From Bacteroidetes bacterium HGW-Bacteroidetes-4 (GTDB lineage: Bacteria; Bacteroidota; Bacteroidia; Bacteroidales; SZUA-534): a DNA stretch of 64,000 nt. Shown piece by piece: positions 48,501 through 57,100 of this stretch. Within the stretch, counting starts at the first letter, position 1. Each line of letters starts with the position of its first letter. The position numbers and the translations under genes were made by a program. The notes under the pieces are model-generated. The model saw only the letters and a program-made list of their open reading frames with translations. It searched no databases and was not told the origin of the DNA. Location: NCBI GenBank assembly GCA_002840905.1, contig PHDD01000018.1, positions 1-64,000 of the forward strand. The letters are read 5' to 3'.

Positions 48501-48881
48501 AAACGTTAAAGTATCAACAAAAAAAGTTATAGCCGATGGTCCGGAACTGGTAGCATAAGCATCTAGCGAAATTTGGGCGCAAGTAAACTGATAGCCCGGA
48601 AGAGTCTGAATGGTGAGGTAAAAAAATTTGGCCTCTGCAATTGAACTGCTACCCCAGCCTCCGGTTTCTTCAATGTATGGTTCATCGGTAAACCAGGTTC
48701 CAGTACTTATGTTGGTTTCAATGGTTCCGCTGCTTAACTGAAGATGAGAAACGGTAAGTTGCGTATGGCTAAATGAAGCAATCAGGTACGGTTCTGCATT
48801 AAAATTGAACGAAAGCAGTTGCGAAAACGAACAATTAAAAGTAAAAACACCAATTATGGATAAAAATGTAAATTTTTTCAT
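42594..48881 (-). CDS. Giant secreted lamin-tail-repeat protein with T9SS-type C-terminus
   Basis: A 2095-residue surface or secreted protein. The frame is open to 49046, but that would overlap the asd start; the ATG at 48881 gives a signal peptide (MKKFTFLSIIGVF, ending CSFSQ). An N-terminal beta-sandwich region is followed by five lamin-tail (LTD) units starting near residues 761, 1026, 1287, 1551 and 1815. Each opens with DVVINE or DVVISE and a YxELYNRS segment; most carry GGWSLERIDP and GGTPGxxNS, then an Ig-like domain (APxLxxA). The C-terminus (EPEAFSPDNDGYNDVL onward) is of the gliding-motility/T9SS kind. LTD proteins are often found with secreted nucleases or bound to the surface. It is divergent from asd. 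Confidence 0.9.
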   Translation of the reverse strand: MKKFTFLSIIGVFTFNCSFSQLLSFNFNAEPYLIASFSHTQLTVSHLQLSSGTIETNISTGTWFTDEPYIEETGGWGSSSIAEAKFFYLTIQTLPGYQFTCAQISLDAYATSSGPSAITFFVDTLTFETTALPNSELIHINQLISGQEPKTSLNIKIAGWNNGSRETSGSGTLRIDNLILDGLVTELPPMDSTSTLTAGDFVIPNIVSSLMAGDSQVKIMELNLTDSASGDEQPTLIDSIFFRVNAYNQFPDLSLLIDRAILRISDSSEEFFGKVDTQTIRFIPENPIILSEGPQNSRVFSLWISLKSPLTYADGNHLGFFTDAQQIFCNPSGSQINSGNVTTNPDNLKIEVLGTRLNAQLPDEVVFKDSLFDISLTVSDALGSIDLDWESAVNISAFADAGELQSSGGLNRNFNQGMVAFNDLKFTATDTVLLSVQADKMEPANYALLIGHPFFSDNFERGLQTHWINKQEWEQSQLDPINGTYSLKHAVANADGLSYISAPHLSDGMNKGRMIWRFLLRNGAFDPSSSNRFWYLLMAQDSNLNSPQNGGYVVGVNFTGSNDSLSLWRLDSTGNKQLLVQSDLNWEPEDTIAIEVVRDVPGIWHLGFDRGTEFSNLNHTFSVFDSVFYDLPYHGLVFQYSATRAGMLWADDFTFFQLNTPPVLLAAQGVSNNSIELTFSEALHPDFALEIGNYQVSSTLLPSVPIDSVVFHPEHPNKIQLFVSTLRTAIYQVSVSEIADTEAAPMSWQKKEFAYRVPATKGDVVINEVMFDSYPVVELPEYDYLEIYNQAQDPFYLGNWKIEIDGVVRGLPDTLINKNEFVIITSSAALEWFGAYGKTLPAITTTMLTNSGKPIKLYSSEDKLIDSIYYQPTWITDENKTDGGWSLERIDPQNICAASGNWTASLDKKGGTPGTVNSVFTTNIDTLAPKLSRFKLISDKVFSLKFSEEILFNDKYFDDYFEISSDSLKVDSLFIETGKQTVFAYLNHSVPHDSLFELSISNINDLCGNTIIDTTISFFYHVPQPKDVVINELMADPNPVVALPPVIYIELYNRSPWPIDLEKWKLKYGTWYRELTDYVLQSNNYLILSPTGTAADFETYGPTLDVLSSTTLTSTGKLLQLTDTSGNVIDAVDYRKSWYQDAEKEAGGWSLERIDPDNLCSTAANWMASSAPLGGTPGAVNAVFATNQDTVAPAVKYMKVLDQNRLYLEFTEPIPEEVLINKEHYVLHGTLLPVTLINNEPTSVELELPHALIPGNNYTLKVWQLSDLCENPMRDTLISFIYNDIEPNDVVISELMIDESPAVGLPEYEYIELYNRSAKKIQLENWELELDGKIKSLPRFELHSHSYLILCHEKAALELTPFGDVVSVEGLFSLPNTSATLILRDTLRQVISEIAYKSSWYNDEERDNGGWSLEVIDPNNTCSGKTNWTASVDTRGGTPGTTNSVNAVNIDILAPRLMHAFPVSEHIISVRFSEQIPDFVLLNRNHYYLSTFGRPNNLKFDSLGDLTVHLEFSESFEPNKTHELSLKNIVDNCGNAMEDTSVSVTYYRPGLYDVVINEVFASPSPSVGLPEAEYLELYNRSGHDMYANQWQITVGNSTRELPFFVFPAYSYVVVTAKGNGSLFQPFGQVIEVSSLPQLPGSGNVSLFRNTGEFIASTTWSSDWFTSAFKANGGYSLERIDENSPDESIINWKETEAVNGGTPGSRNSVYRPNPDVTAPDLLRAFPINDSVIRVVFSEPMDWNTFSLEAFEVNKEPNFFKTLNFNVPHLNRVDVVLNNSMQLGVEYKLTLHQTLSDLSGNNLQLNSARFALALKSQSNDVVINEVLYNPLSGGTDFVELYNRSSKVVNLKQFYLASRDADYNVQQLRKITDDGLLLFPDDYVLLSVNSDKVLNYYYTQNRLAFYQMNSLPSYPNDAGVVVLIDSTGLLIDEFAYTDKMQFGLLISTKGVSLERIDPDRLASEKNNWHSAAENVSWATPGYKNSVYKQSLSFTDEIKVEPEAFSPDNDGYNDVLNLHYSFNKAGFTANVTIFDGAGRTVRRLVNNELLSESGIIQWDGLTDSQQKAPVGIYIIYFEVFDLEGTIKKFKKVCVVNARF

Positions 48882-48911
48882 AATGGTTGTATAATAATCA
48901 CAGAAAGCTAC

Positions 48912-48919
48912 TAATTTTG
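48912..48919 (+). promoter_or_regulatory. Candidate -7 box of the asd promoter
   Basis: TAATTTTG matches TAnnTTTG. A TTG lies 22 bases upstream (48887-48889), slightly farther than usual. The predicted leader is about 40 bases. Confidence 0.35.
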
Positions 48920-48966
48920 GAAAGTTATTAAAAATCATCGAAACGTTTAATAAATAATTGAATTTT

Positions 48967-49974
48967 ATGAGAGTTGCCATTGTAGGAGTCAGCGGAGCCG
49001 TTGGCCAGGAGTTTTTAAGTATTCTGGGTGAACGCAGTTTACCCATTGATGAATTGGTATTGTTTGGTTCGGCACGCAGCGCCGGAAAAGTTTACGATTT
49101 TAAAGGCAAGCAACTCACGGTAAAAGAATTAAAACACAACGATGATTTTAAAGGCATTGACATCGCCCTGGTTTCAGCGGGAGGAAGTACCTCGCTGGAA
49201 TTTGCACCTACCATAACCAAATATGGTGCTTTGATGATAGATAATTCGAGCGCTTTCCGTATGGATACCGATGTACCTTTGGTGGTTCCCGAAGTTAATG
49301 CCGAAGATGCCCTGCATACGCCACGAAATATTATTGCCAATCCGAATTGTACCACCATTCAGATGGTGGTGGCTTTACAAGCGCTTGAAAGTATTTCGCA
49401 TGTAAAACGGGTTCATGTGTCGGCTTACCAGTCGGCCAGTGGCGCCGGTGCCATGGGAATGGCCGAGCTGGAAAAACAGGTAAAAGAATATGTTGCCGGA
49501 GAAGCGCTAAGCATTGAAAAATTTGCCCATCAGTTGCTTTTTAATGTGATTCCCCATATCGATGTGTTCACCGATAACGGCTATACCAAAGAGGAAATGA
49601 AGATGTATAACGAAACCCGTAAAATTATGCACTCCGATGTTCAGGTGAGTGCCACCTGTGTTCGTGTTCCGGTAATGCGTGCCCACTCGGAATCGGTTTG
49701 GGCTGAAACGGAGGAAGCTGTTTCGCCAGAAGCCTTTAGGGCTGTGTGCGAAAAAACCACAGGTATTACCGTTGTTGATAATCCCGGTAAAAATGAATAC
49801 CCTATGCCCTGGGATATTGCCGGCAAAGATGATGTTTATGTGGGACGCATCCGTAAGGATTTAAGTAATCCCAATGGACTTAGCTTTTGGTGTGTGAGCG
49901 ACCAAATTCGTAAAGGAGCCGCATTAAATGCTGTACAAATTGCCGAATACCTGATTGAAAAGAAATTCAAATAG
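48967..49974 (+). CDS. asd: Aspartate-semialdehyde dehydrogenase
   Basis: A 335-residue enzyme making aspartate semialdehyde from aspartyl phosphate with NADPH, for lysine, methionine, threonine and cell-wall diaminopimelate. Visible elements are the NADP loop [11 protein letters not shown], catalytic Cys128 in [10 protein letters not shown], the [17 protein letters not shown] segment, and His in [10 protein letters not shown] start at the ATG at 48967 (MRVAIVGV); an upstream TTG at 48958 adds only three residues. It is a single gene, divergent from the lamin-tail gene, and ends at a very strong terminator. Confidence 0.96.
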   Translation: MRVAIVGVSGAVGQEFLSILGERSLPIDELVLFGSARSAGKVYDFKGKQLTVKELKHNDDFKGIDIALVSAGGSTSLEFAPTITKYGALMIDNSSAFRMDTDVPLVVPEVNAEDALHTPRNIIANPNCTTIQMVVALQALESISHVKRVHVSAYQSASGAGAMGMAELEKQVKEYVAGEALSIEKFAHQLLFNVIPHIDVFTDNGYTKEEMKMYNETRKIMHSDVQVSATCVRVPVMRAHSESVWAETEEAVSPEAFRAVCEKTTGITVVDNPGKNEYPMPWDIAGKDDVYVGRIRKDLSNPNGLSFWCVSDQIRKGAALNAVQIAEYLIEKKFK

Positions 49975-49994
49975 CTTAATACAAAAGTAAGGGC

Positions 49995-50032
49995 AAAGCG
50001 CAAGGCAAAGGGTTTGCCTTGCGCTTTTTTAT
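49995..50032 (+). terminator. Very strong terminator after asd
   Basis: A perfect 15-bp stem: AAAGCGCAAGGCAAA (49995-50009) and TTTGCCTTGCGCTTT (50013-50027), with a 3-base loop. A T run ends the element. Confidence 0.9.
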
Positions 50033-50083
50033 ATTACCCTTAAATAATATTTATTCCCCTTTAACAACATTATTTTGTACTTT

Positions 50084-50091
50084 TAGCTTTG
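50084..50091 (+). promoter_or_regulatory. Candidate -7 box for the small membrane protein
   Basis: TAGCTTTG fits TAnnTTTG, with a predicted 29-base leader before the ATG at 50127. No good -33 box is visible. Confidence 0.3.
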
Positions 50092-50126
50092 TTGTTTTGC
50101 TATAATAATTTAAAATCCTGCTTATT

Positions 50127-50366
50127 ATGAAAAAAAACAAAGTACTGTTGTTAGCCCTGTTGGGTGCTATTATTGGAGTTGCTGTGGTTCGTATGTTCTT
50201 TCTAAACTCCATCCAAATTATGGGCTGGAAATTATTTTGGAATAATTTAGCTTCGCTGAATTTCGATATGTTTGAGAATGTTTTTGAATCGGCTACTTTC
50301 GGGAAAAGTGTTTTAGGTTTTCTGATTGGAGGTTTTTTGGGAATTCTCAGTTCCAAGAAGCTCTAA
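50127..50366 (+). CDS. Small two-helix membrane protein
   Basis: I do not recognise a family. The 79-residue product has an N-terminal membrane helix (VLLLALLGAIIGVAVVRMFF) and a second one near the C-terminus (SVLGFLIGGFLGILSS), joined by an aromatic-rich loop. It starts with MKKNK and ends with KKL. It stands between two perfect or near-perfect terminators with its own candidate promoter, so it is a separate transcription unit. That argues that it is a real gene. Confidence 0.7.
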   Translation: MKKNKVLLLALLGAIIGVAVVRMFFLNSIQIMGWKLFWNNLASLNFDMFENVFESATFGKSVLGFLIGGFLGILSSKKL

Positions 50367-50409
50367 TAAATGGCTTAAAATCAACTTATTTTTAATCATT
50401 TAAAAAACA

Positions 50410-50447
50410 AATCCTTCTTGATATATTGATATCAGGAAGGATTTTTT
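50410..50447 (+). terminator. Strong terminator after the small membrane protein
   Basis: A 15-bp stem with one G-T pair: AATCCTTCTTGATAT (50410-50424) and ATATCAGGAAGGATT (50429-50443). A T run follows. Confidence 0.87.
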
Positions 50448-50489
50448 ATGGTATATTTACTTTTATCAAGGAATATTCACCATAATTAC

Positions 50490-50497
50490 TACATTTG
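50490..50497 (+). promoter_or_regulatory. Candidate -7 box before the T9SS-tagged zinc enzyme
   Basis: TACATTTG fits TAnnTTTG. The predicted start near 50504 lies 23 bases before the ATG at 50527. The -33 region is weak. Confidence 0.3.
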
Positions 50498-50526
50498 GCC
50501 TTCCAAACAAACGGATGCAAATTGAT

Positions 50527-51621
50527 ATGAAAAATCAGAAAAAATTCCTGGTGCTTATGCCTCTACTGCTGGTTTCTGCACTATTGTTAATTAGTTGGGG
50601 AGGAACCGGACATTACCACATTGGCTCTAATGCAGCCCTGTCGTTTAACCAGGAAATGCAACAATTTAACGATTGGATGGACTACATTGCCAATCACAGT
50701 TCCGATGCCGATTACCGAAAATCGGACGATCCCAACGAAGGCGAACGTCATTACATCGATATCGACAATTATCCTGAGTTTTTAACTGATGGAGCAATTT
50801 TACAGTCGTTAAACGAAGTAATTGCTTTTCACGATCGCAAATTTGTGTACGATAACGGGGTGTTACCCTGGGTTACACTTTATACCTACGATTCTCTGGT
50901 ATCGTGTATGCAACGTGCCGATTGGGAAAAAGCCAAATATTTTGCAGCCGATTTATCGCACTATGTGGCCGATGGGCATATGCCGCTTCATCTGACAAAA
51001 AACTACAACGGACAATACACCGGAAATACCGGCATCCATTCCCGTTTTGAATCGACTATGATAAATGCACACATTGGCCAAATCAGCTTTTCGGGAAAAC
51101 CAATAGCACCCATTAGTAATGTAAGTGATTATGTTTTTGCTTACATCTATACTAATTATACCTTTTTAGAGAGAATTCTGGAAGCCGACGATTATGCCAA
51201 AACTTTTTCAACCGACTATAATTCGTTGGCTTATAAAGATGCACTTTGGAGTAAATCGGAAACATTGGCGGCTGACTTACTGAATAATGCCGCACATGCT
51301 TTGGCTGAGTTAATGTATAACGCATGGATTGATGCCAACAAGTCATCAATAAATTCAGAAGAAAAAGAATTGCCGGTTATTATAGCTCCCAATCCAACCC
51401 GGGGAACTACCACTGTGCGTTTTGAATTGTCAAATCCAATGCAGGTTAGCGTTCAGGTTTATGGCATCGATGGAAAACACCTTACCACACTTGCCAACAG
51501 TTTCTTACCCGCTGAAAGCCATTCTATTTACTGGAACACGCAAGGATTATCATCAGGAATTTATCTGATTAGTTTTGAAACTCCCCAATCAAAAACCATT
51601 AAAAAGGTACTGGTAAACTAA
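50527..51621 (+). CDS. Secreted zinc-dependent phospholipase C/S1-P1 nuclease-like protein, T9SS-sorted
   Basis: A 364-residue exported protein. I start at the ATG at 50527, which directly precedes the signal peptide (FLVLMPLLLVSALLLISWG); 50515 adds four residues. The helical catalytic part (about 25-275) has the features of the zinc-PLC/S1-P1 fold: Trp-Gly at the mature N-terminus with a nearby His (WGGTGHYHIG), HYIDID, DLSHYVADGHMPLH and GIHSRFE. These give enough His/Asp for a three-zinc site. A T9SS type A sorting domain (PNPTRGTTTVRF to KKVLVN) ends the protein. Whether it cuts phospholipid or nucleic acid cannot be told from sequence. Confidence 0.82.
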   Translation: MKNQKKFLVLMPLLLVSALLLISWGGTGHYHIGSNAALSFNQEMQQFNDWMDYIANHSSDADYRKSDDPNEGERHYIDIDNYPEFLTDGAILQSLNEVIAFHDRKFVYDNGVLPWVTLYTYDSLVSCMQRADWEKAKYFAADLSHYVADGHMPLHLTKNYNGQYTGNTGIHSRFESTMINAHIGQISFSGKPIAPISNVSDYVFAYIYTNYTFLERILEADDYAKTFSTDYNSLAYKDALWSKSETLAADLLNNAAHALAELMYNAWIDANKSSINSEEKELPVIIAPNPTRGTTTVRFELSNPMQVSVQVYGIDGKHLTTLANSFLPAESHSIYWNTQGLSSGIYLISFETPQSKTIKKVLVN

Positions 51622-51648
51622 AGAAAAGCTGAAATCTGCCAAAGTTTT

Positions 51649-52083
51649 TTATTTTTCGGGCGTATTTACCATCCAGTTCGAAAAATCGTGCAGGTATTTC
51701 CAGTAAGCCTGAACCAGGTGTTCGGGAACTTCCAGTTTTTCGAGTAATGTTTTGTAGCATTCGAGCCATACGATGCGAGCCTCAGGAGTAATTTTAAAGG
51801 GCAAATGCCGGTTTGCCAGCATGGGGCGTCCGCGATTCTGATTAAAATATTCCGGTCCACCCAGTTTTTGAATAAAAAAATCGGACGAACGTTTTTTAGC
51901 CAATTCCAGGGCCATTCCTTCGGGTGGAAACAAGTGTTTTATCTCGCTCCCGATCAATAAATCGTAGTGGTCCGATACCAGTTTTCGTACCCCTTCTTCG
52001 CCCAGGTATTTGTAAATCTCGTTGTCGGGTCCGTTGGTTTCAGGGCGTAATCCAAAAGGCAGTTTTTCTATCTTAAGTTCCAT
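51649..52083 (-). CDS. Group II truncated hemoglobin
   Basis: A 144-residue globin. The segment GGPEYFNQNRGRPMLANRHLPFKI followed by ARIVWLECY is the group II (GlbO-like) pattern. His93 is the expected heme-binding F8 residue and Trp106 the conserved G8 residue. The roles of this group are oxygen or NO chemistry rather than storage (family knowledge). It converges on the zinc-enzyme gene, 27 bp apart, and follows the ABC exporter gene on the same strand after 102 bp. There is no link to the heme-motif kinase other than shared biology. Confidence 0.88.
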   Translation of the reverse strand: MELKIEKLPFGLRPETNGPDNEIYKYLGEEGVRKLVSDHYDLLIGSEIKHLFPPEGMALELAKKRSSDFFIQKLGGPEYFNQNRGRPMLANRHLPFKITPEARIVWLECYKTLLEKLEVPEHLVQAYWKYLHDFSNWMVNTPEK

Positions 52084-52185
52084 GTATTTTCAATTGTACT
52101 AATTAGAGTTCCTATTAAATTCGTAAAGTACTGAGTCAAACAACAACTCAGAATTCATGTTAAATACAATTTGGATTAAAAATTG

Positions 52186-53958
52186 TTAACCCACAAACTG
52201 AAGTTCACTCAGGTTTTTGTACACACCGCGTTCTAACTGTATCAATTCCTGATGGTTTCCCGATTCCACAATCTGTCCGTTGGCAAAAACCAGAATCCGG
52301 TCGGCTTTACGCACGGTAGCCAATCGGTGGGCAATAACTATGGAAGTGCGGCCTTGCATCAGTTTATCCAAAGCATCCTGCACCAGGCGCTCCGATTCAG
52401 CGTCGAGTGATGATGTTGCCTCGTCCAAAATCAGTATTTTTGGGTTTTTTAATACCGCACGGGCAATAGCAATACGTTGCCGCTGACCACCCGAAAGCTG
52501 TGTTCCCCGTTCGCCTACCAGTGTTTCAAATTTTTCATCGAAACGTTCAATAAACTCCAGGGCATTTGCTTTTTTAGCGGCCTGATAAATTTCTTCGTCT
52601 GATGCATCGGTTTTGCCGTAAGCAATATTTTCGCGGATGGTTCCCCCAAAAAGAAAAATATCTTGCGGTACCAAAGCAATTTGATGCCTGATAACCGAAA
52701 GAGGCAGTAAATTACCGGGACGGTCATCAAAAAGCACCTGACCACTAACCGGCTGATGCAATTGTAATAGCAGTGATGCCAGCGTAGATTTTCCGGCTCC
52801 GCTGGCACCAACAATTGCCACCTGCTGATTGCTTGAAATGCTAAAATTCAAATCTTTTAACACCATTTCGTTGGGACGGTTGGGATAGGCAAAAGATACC
52901 TGACGAAAACTGATTTCCCCTTTTAAAATTTGCTCATCGGGAATAGCCTTAACTTCTTCGAGTGCCTCTTCCGTCTCATTGAACAATTCAAACAAGGCCT
53001 CGGTAGCTCCAATAAATTTTTGAATGTTAGCAAAAACTGAAGCCAGTCCCCCAATGGTTCCGCCCACAAAAACTGAATAAATAACAAACGAAAACAAATC
53101 ACCGGCAATCATCTCTCCTTGCGCCATTAAAACCGAACCACGCCATATAACGGCAATAATGGCTCCAAACATCCCAAATATAATGAACGATGAAAAGGCA
53201 CCCCGGTACTTTCCACTTTTCATTCCAATCCGGGCAATAGTTTCTGTTTTTTTAAAGTAACGCTGCATTTCGAACCATTCGTTGGTATAGGCTTTTACAC
53301 TTTGAATTCCCTGCAAGGTTTCTTCAACTACCGTATTTGAATCGGCCACCTCTTGTTGAACCTGTTTTGAGAATTTCCTGATGTATTTTCCAAAAAGCCG
53401 GGCAGCTATCATAACTCCGGGCAATATGGCCAACATAAATAAGGTAAGTTTAATGGATGTTACCGCCAGTAAAGTAATTCCCCCAATAATTATTACCACC
53501 TGACGCACAAATTCAGCCAGTGTGGTTGTCAGTGTTTCCTGAAGCAAAGCCACATCGCTCGAAATACGGCTGTTTAACTCACCTACCCGATGGTTTTCAA
53601 AAAAACGAATCGGTAATTTAATCAGGTGGTTGTATGTGTCGCGCCGGAGCAGCGCCAGCGCTTTTTCGGTAACATTTACAAAAAGCACAATACGGAAATA
53701 CGAAAAAGTAGCCTGGATTAAAAGCAAAACACCAAGAATTACTGCAATACGGTTTATACTTTCAGCTAAAACTCCGGCATTTCCGGCATTTACCAAATCG
53801 CCCAACAGTTTGGGAAAAGCCAGATTAGCCAGGCTTGATCCCAATAAAAAGAACATGCCCACCAGGTATTCCTTTTTAAACGGTGCCAGGTAACGAAATA
53901 ATTTAAAAGTGTTTTTTAGTCCCTGCCGGGATATTTTTGTTTTACGCGATGCTTCCAT
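52186..53958 (-). CDS. ABC exporter, fused membrane and ATPase domains
   Basis: A 590-residue half-transporter of the MsbA/ABCB type that works as a homodimer. The six-helix membrane domain fills about 20-325. The ATPase domain (about 345-585) has Walker A GASGAGKST, signature LSGGQRQRIAIARA, Walker B ILILDEATSSLD and switch His in IVIAHRLATV. The substrate is unknown: lipid, peptide or drug. It stands alone on the minus strand, divergent from the tricorn-type gene over 233 bp in which no consensus promoter is clear. Confidence 0.93.
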   Translation of the reverse strand: MEASRKTKISRQGLKNTFKLFRYLAPFKKEYLVGMFFLLGSSLANLAFPKLLGDLVNAGNAGVLAESINRIAVILGVLLLIQATFSYFRIVLFVNVTEKALALLRRDTYNHLIKLPIRFFENHRVGELNSRISSDVALLQETLTTTLAEFVRQVVIIIGGITLLAVTSIKLTLFMLAILPGVMIAARLFGKYIRKFSKQVQQEVADSNTVVEETLQGIQSVKAYTNEWFEMQRYFKKTETIARIGMKSGKYRGAFSSFIIFGMFGAIIAVIWRGSVLMAQGEMIAGDLFSFVIYSVFVGGTIGGLASVFANIQKFIGATEALFELFNETEEALEEVKAIPDEQILKGEISFRQVSFAYPNRPNEMVLKDLNFSISSNQQVAIVGASGAGKSTLASLLLQLHQPVSGQVLFDDRPGNLLPLSVIRHQIALVPQDIFLFGGTIRENIAYGKTDASDEEIYQAAKKANALEFIERFDEKFETLVGERGTQLSGGQRQRIAIARAVLKNPKILILDEATSSLDAESERLVQDALDKLMQGRTSIVIAHRLATVRKADRILVFANGQIVESGNHQELIQLERGVYKNLSELQFVG

Positions 53959-54191
53959 TTTTTGCTTTCAAGTTAGGTAAACCATAACAGTTAAGGCCTG
54001 CAATGGTTCATTAGCTTTATGCATATAACTATAAGTAACCTTTTAATGGTTTGAACGACTTATGCCTAATTAGTTAAAATTCATGGATTATCGATAAAAA
54101 CTGTACACCAAACATAATTTTTTAAAATTAAAATTAACCAAGGTTTATTAATTTAGTGTTTTTTGTTTACTAATCTCAAATCCTTAAAACT

Positions 54192-57100
54192 ATGAGAAAG
54201 CATTTAAGCTTACTTGCAATCAGCTCATTTTTGCTAATTGCCCATGCTACCCTGGCTCAAACGGATTCCGGTTGGCTGCGCTATCCGGCTATTTCGCCCG
54301 ACGGCAATACCATTCTTTTTAATTACAAAGGAGACATTTACAAAGTTCCGTCGACTGGTGGAACAGCCATTCCGCTTACTTTAAGCGACAGTTATGAATA
54401 TGCCGCTGTGTGGAGCAACGACGGAAAACAAATTACTTTTGCATCCGATCGTTATGGAAACTTTGATATCTATGTGATGTCGGCCGAGGGTGGAAATGCG
54501 CAACGTTTAACCTTTCACTCAAACAACGAAAAACCCAGCAGTTTTACTCCCGATAACCAAAGCATTATTTTTAGTGCGGTACGCCAGGATTTACATACCA
54601 ATGTTCAATTCCCATCGGGTGTAATGGCAGAGCTATACAGCGTTCCCATAAACGGAGGACGGGTAACACAAGTTCTTACCAGCCCTGCACACGATGCTAC
54701 CTTCAGTTCCGATGGTAAAAAACTTATATTTCACGATCGCAAGGGGTACGAAGATGAGTGGCGAAAGCATCACACCTCGGCGGTTACCCGCGACATTTGG
54801 GTTTACGATATGGAAACCAAAACCTACCAGCAATTGTCGCAGTTTAAAGGTGAAAACCGGAATCCCGTTTTCGACAGCAATAACGATGATTTTTATTACC
54901 TGAGCGAAGAAAGTGGTTCTTTCAATGTTCACCTGAGTTCGCTGAGTAATCCGGCCAACAATACGCAAATAACCCAATTTAAAAACCATCCGGTACGTTT
55001 TCTTACCCGGGCCGCCAACAACACACTCTGCTTCAGTTACGACGGAGCTGTTTACACTATGGCAGCAAACGGACAAGCACAAAAAGTGGACATCAAAGTA
55101 AATTATGATGGACGCGAAACCCTCGAAACAATTGTTCCGGTGAATAACGATTTTACCGAATTCAGTTTGTCGCCCAATGGAAAGGAGTTTGCCTACGTTT
55201 TTCGGGGCGAGATTTTTGTTAGCAGCATTGAATACGGAACTACCAAACGAATTACCAACACACCCTGGCAGGAACGCAGTGTAAGTTTTAGCCCCGACGG
55301 CAAATCGCTTGTTTACGCAGCCGAAAAAGAAAACAGCTGGGATATTTACAATACATCCATCGTACGCGACGAAGAAGCATACTTTTATTCAGCTACACTA
55401 CTTAAAGAAGAAGCTGTAATTACCACACCGGCCGAAGAATTTCAACCCGCTTTTTCGCCCGACGGAAAAGAAGTTGCCTACCTCGAAAACCGTACCACAC
55501 TGAAAGTAATTAACCTTGAAAGCAAGCAGTCGCGCCTGGTGTTGCCGGGCGAACACAATTACTCCTACGCCGACGGTGACCAATGGTACCAATGGTCGCC
55601 CGACAGCAAATGGTTTTTGGTCCGTTTTGGACCCAAAGAAGACATTTTCCAAAGCGAAGTTGGACTTATTGAGGCATCGGGAACCGGTACCTTGCGAAAC
55701 CTTACAAAAAGTGGCTACGACGACTATGCTCCCAAATGGGCCATGGACGGCAAAGTAGTTATATGGGGATCAACCCGTGAAGGAACAAAAGCCGAAGCAA
55801 ATTACCATACCAATCTCGATGTGTACGCCATGTTCTTTACTCAGGAGGAATTCGATAAGTTTAGTTTATCGAAAGAAGCGTTTGAATTAATGAAAGAAAC
55901 AGAAGAAAAGGCCAAAAAGGAAAAAGAAGAAAAAGATAAAAACGACAAAAAATCGAAGAAAGACGATAAGGAAACCAAAAAAATTGATGATCTGAAGTTC
56001 GACTGGGCCAACCTGCTGGAACGAAAGCAAAAACTTACCGTTCATACCTCATCGGTAAACGACTGGATTTTATCAAAAGAAGGCGATAAACTCTATTACC
56101 TTACCCGCTTCGAAGGGAAAGACAATATTTGGGTGACCGATTTACGCACCAAAGAAACCAAGGAATTTGCCAAAATAAATGCCCGCAGAACAGGCATGGA
56201 ACTATCGGCCGATGGCAGTTTTATTCTGGTGCTTGCCGATGGCAAACCCATAAAAGTGGAAACCAATGACGGAAAAACCACACCCATTAAAGCTAAAGGC
56301 GAAATGGTACTAAAACAGGAAGCCGAACGGGAATACATTTTTAATCACAGCTGGCGCCAGGTTCGTGAAAAATTCTATGTAAAAGATTTGCAGGGCACCG
56401 ATTGGGATTTTTACTACAACGAATACAAAAAATTCCTTCCTCACATTAACAACAATTACGATTTTACCGAAATGCTAAGCGAGATGCTAGGCGAATTAAA
56501 TGCATCACATACGGGAAGCGGTTACCGGGCCTCCAGCGAAAACGGCGATGCCACGGCTTCACTGGGTTTGCTTTATGACTATGCTCACACCGGCGACGGA
56601 TTAAAAATTGCCGAAGTATTGCTGGGTGGTCCGCTCGATAAAGCAAAGTCGAAAGTTAAACCAGGAGCTATCCTCGAAAAAATAAATGGAACTGCCCTTA
56701 CCACTCAAATCGATTTCTATCAGTTATTAAATAGGGTTAAAGGCCAAAACACATTATTATCGCTGTACAATCCCGAAACCAAGGAACGTTGGGACGAAGT
56801 AGCCATTCCCGTCTCGTTGGGCGAAGAAAACCAATTGCTTTACAAACGCTGGGTTAAAACACGCCACGATGAGGTTGCCCGTCTTTCAAACAATAAACTG
56901 GGTTACGTTCACGTGCGTGGAATGAACGATGCCAGCATGCGTGTGGTTTACGAAGAAGCGCTGGGAAAATATGTGGGTGCCGAAGCTCTTATTGTTGACA
57001 CCCGTTTTAATGGCGGTGGTAACCTGCACGATGTACTTTCTGACTTTTTGAATGGAAAAAAATACATGGATATAATTCCACACGGGCAATACATTGGCTC

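Noticed and set aside
48882-49046. Upstream extension of the lamin-tail gene
   Set aside because: It would overlap the asd coding sequence, and a signal peptide begins at the ATG at 48881.
54633-55082. Open frame of 149 residues on the minus strand
   Set aside because: Antisense to the first propeller of the tricorn-type protease; no recognisable product.
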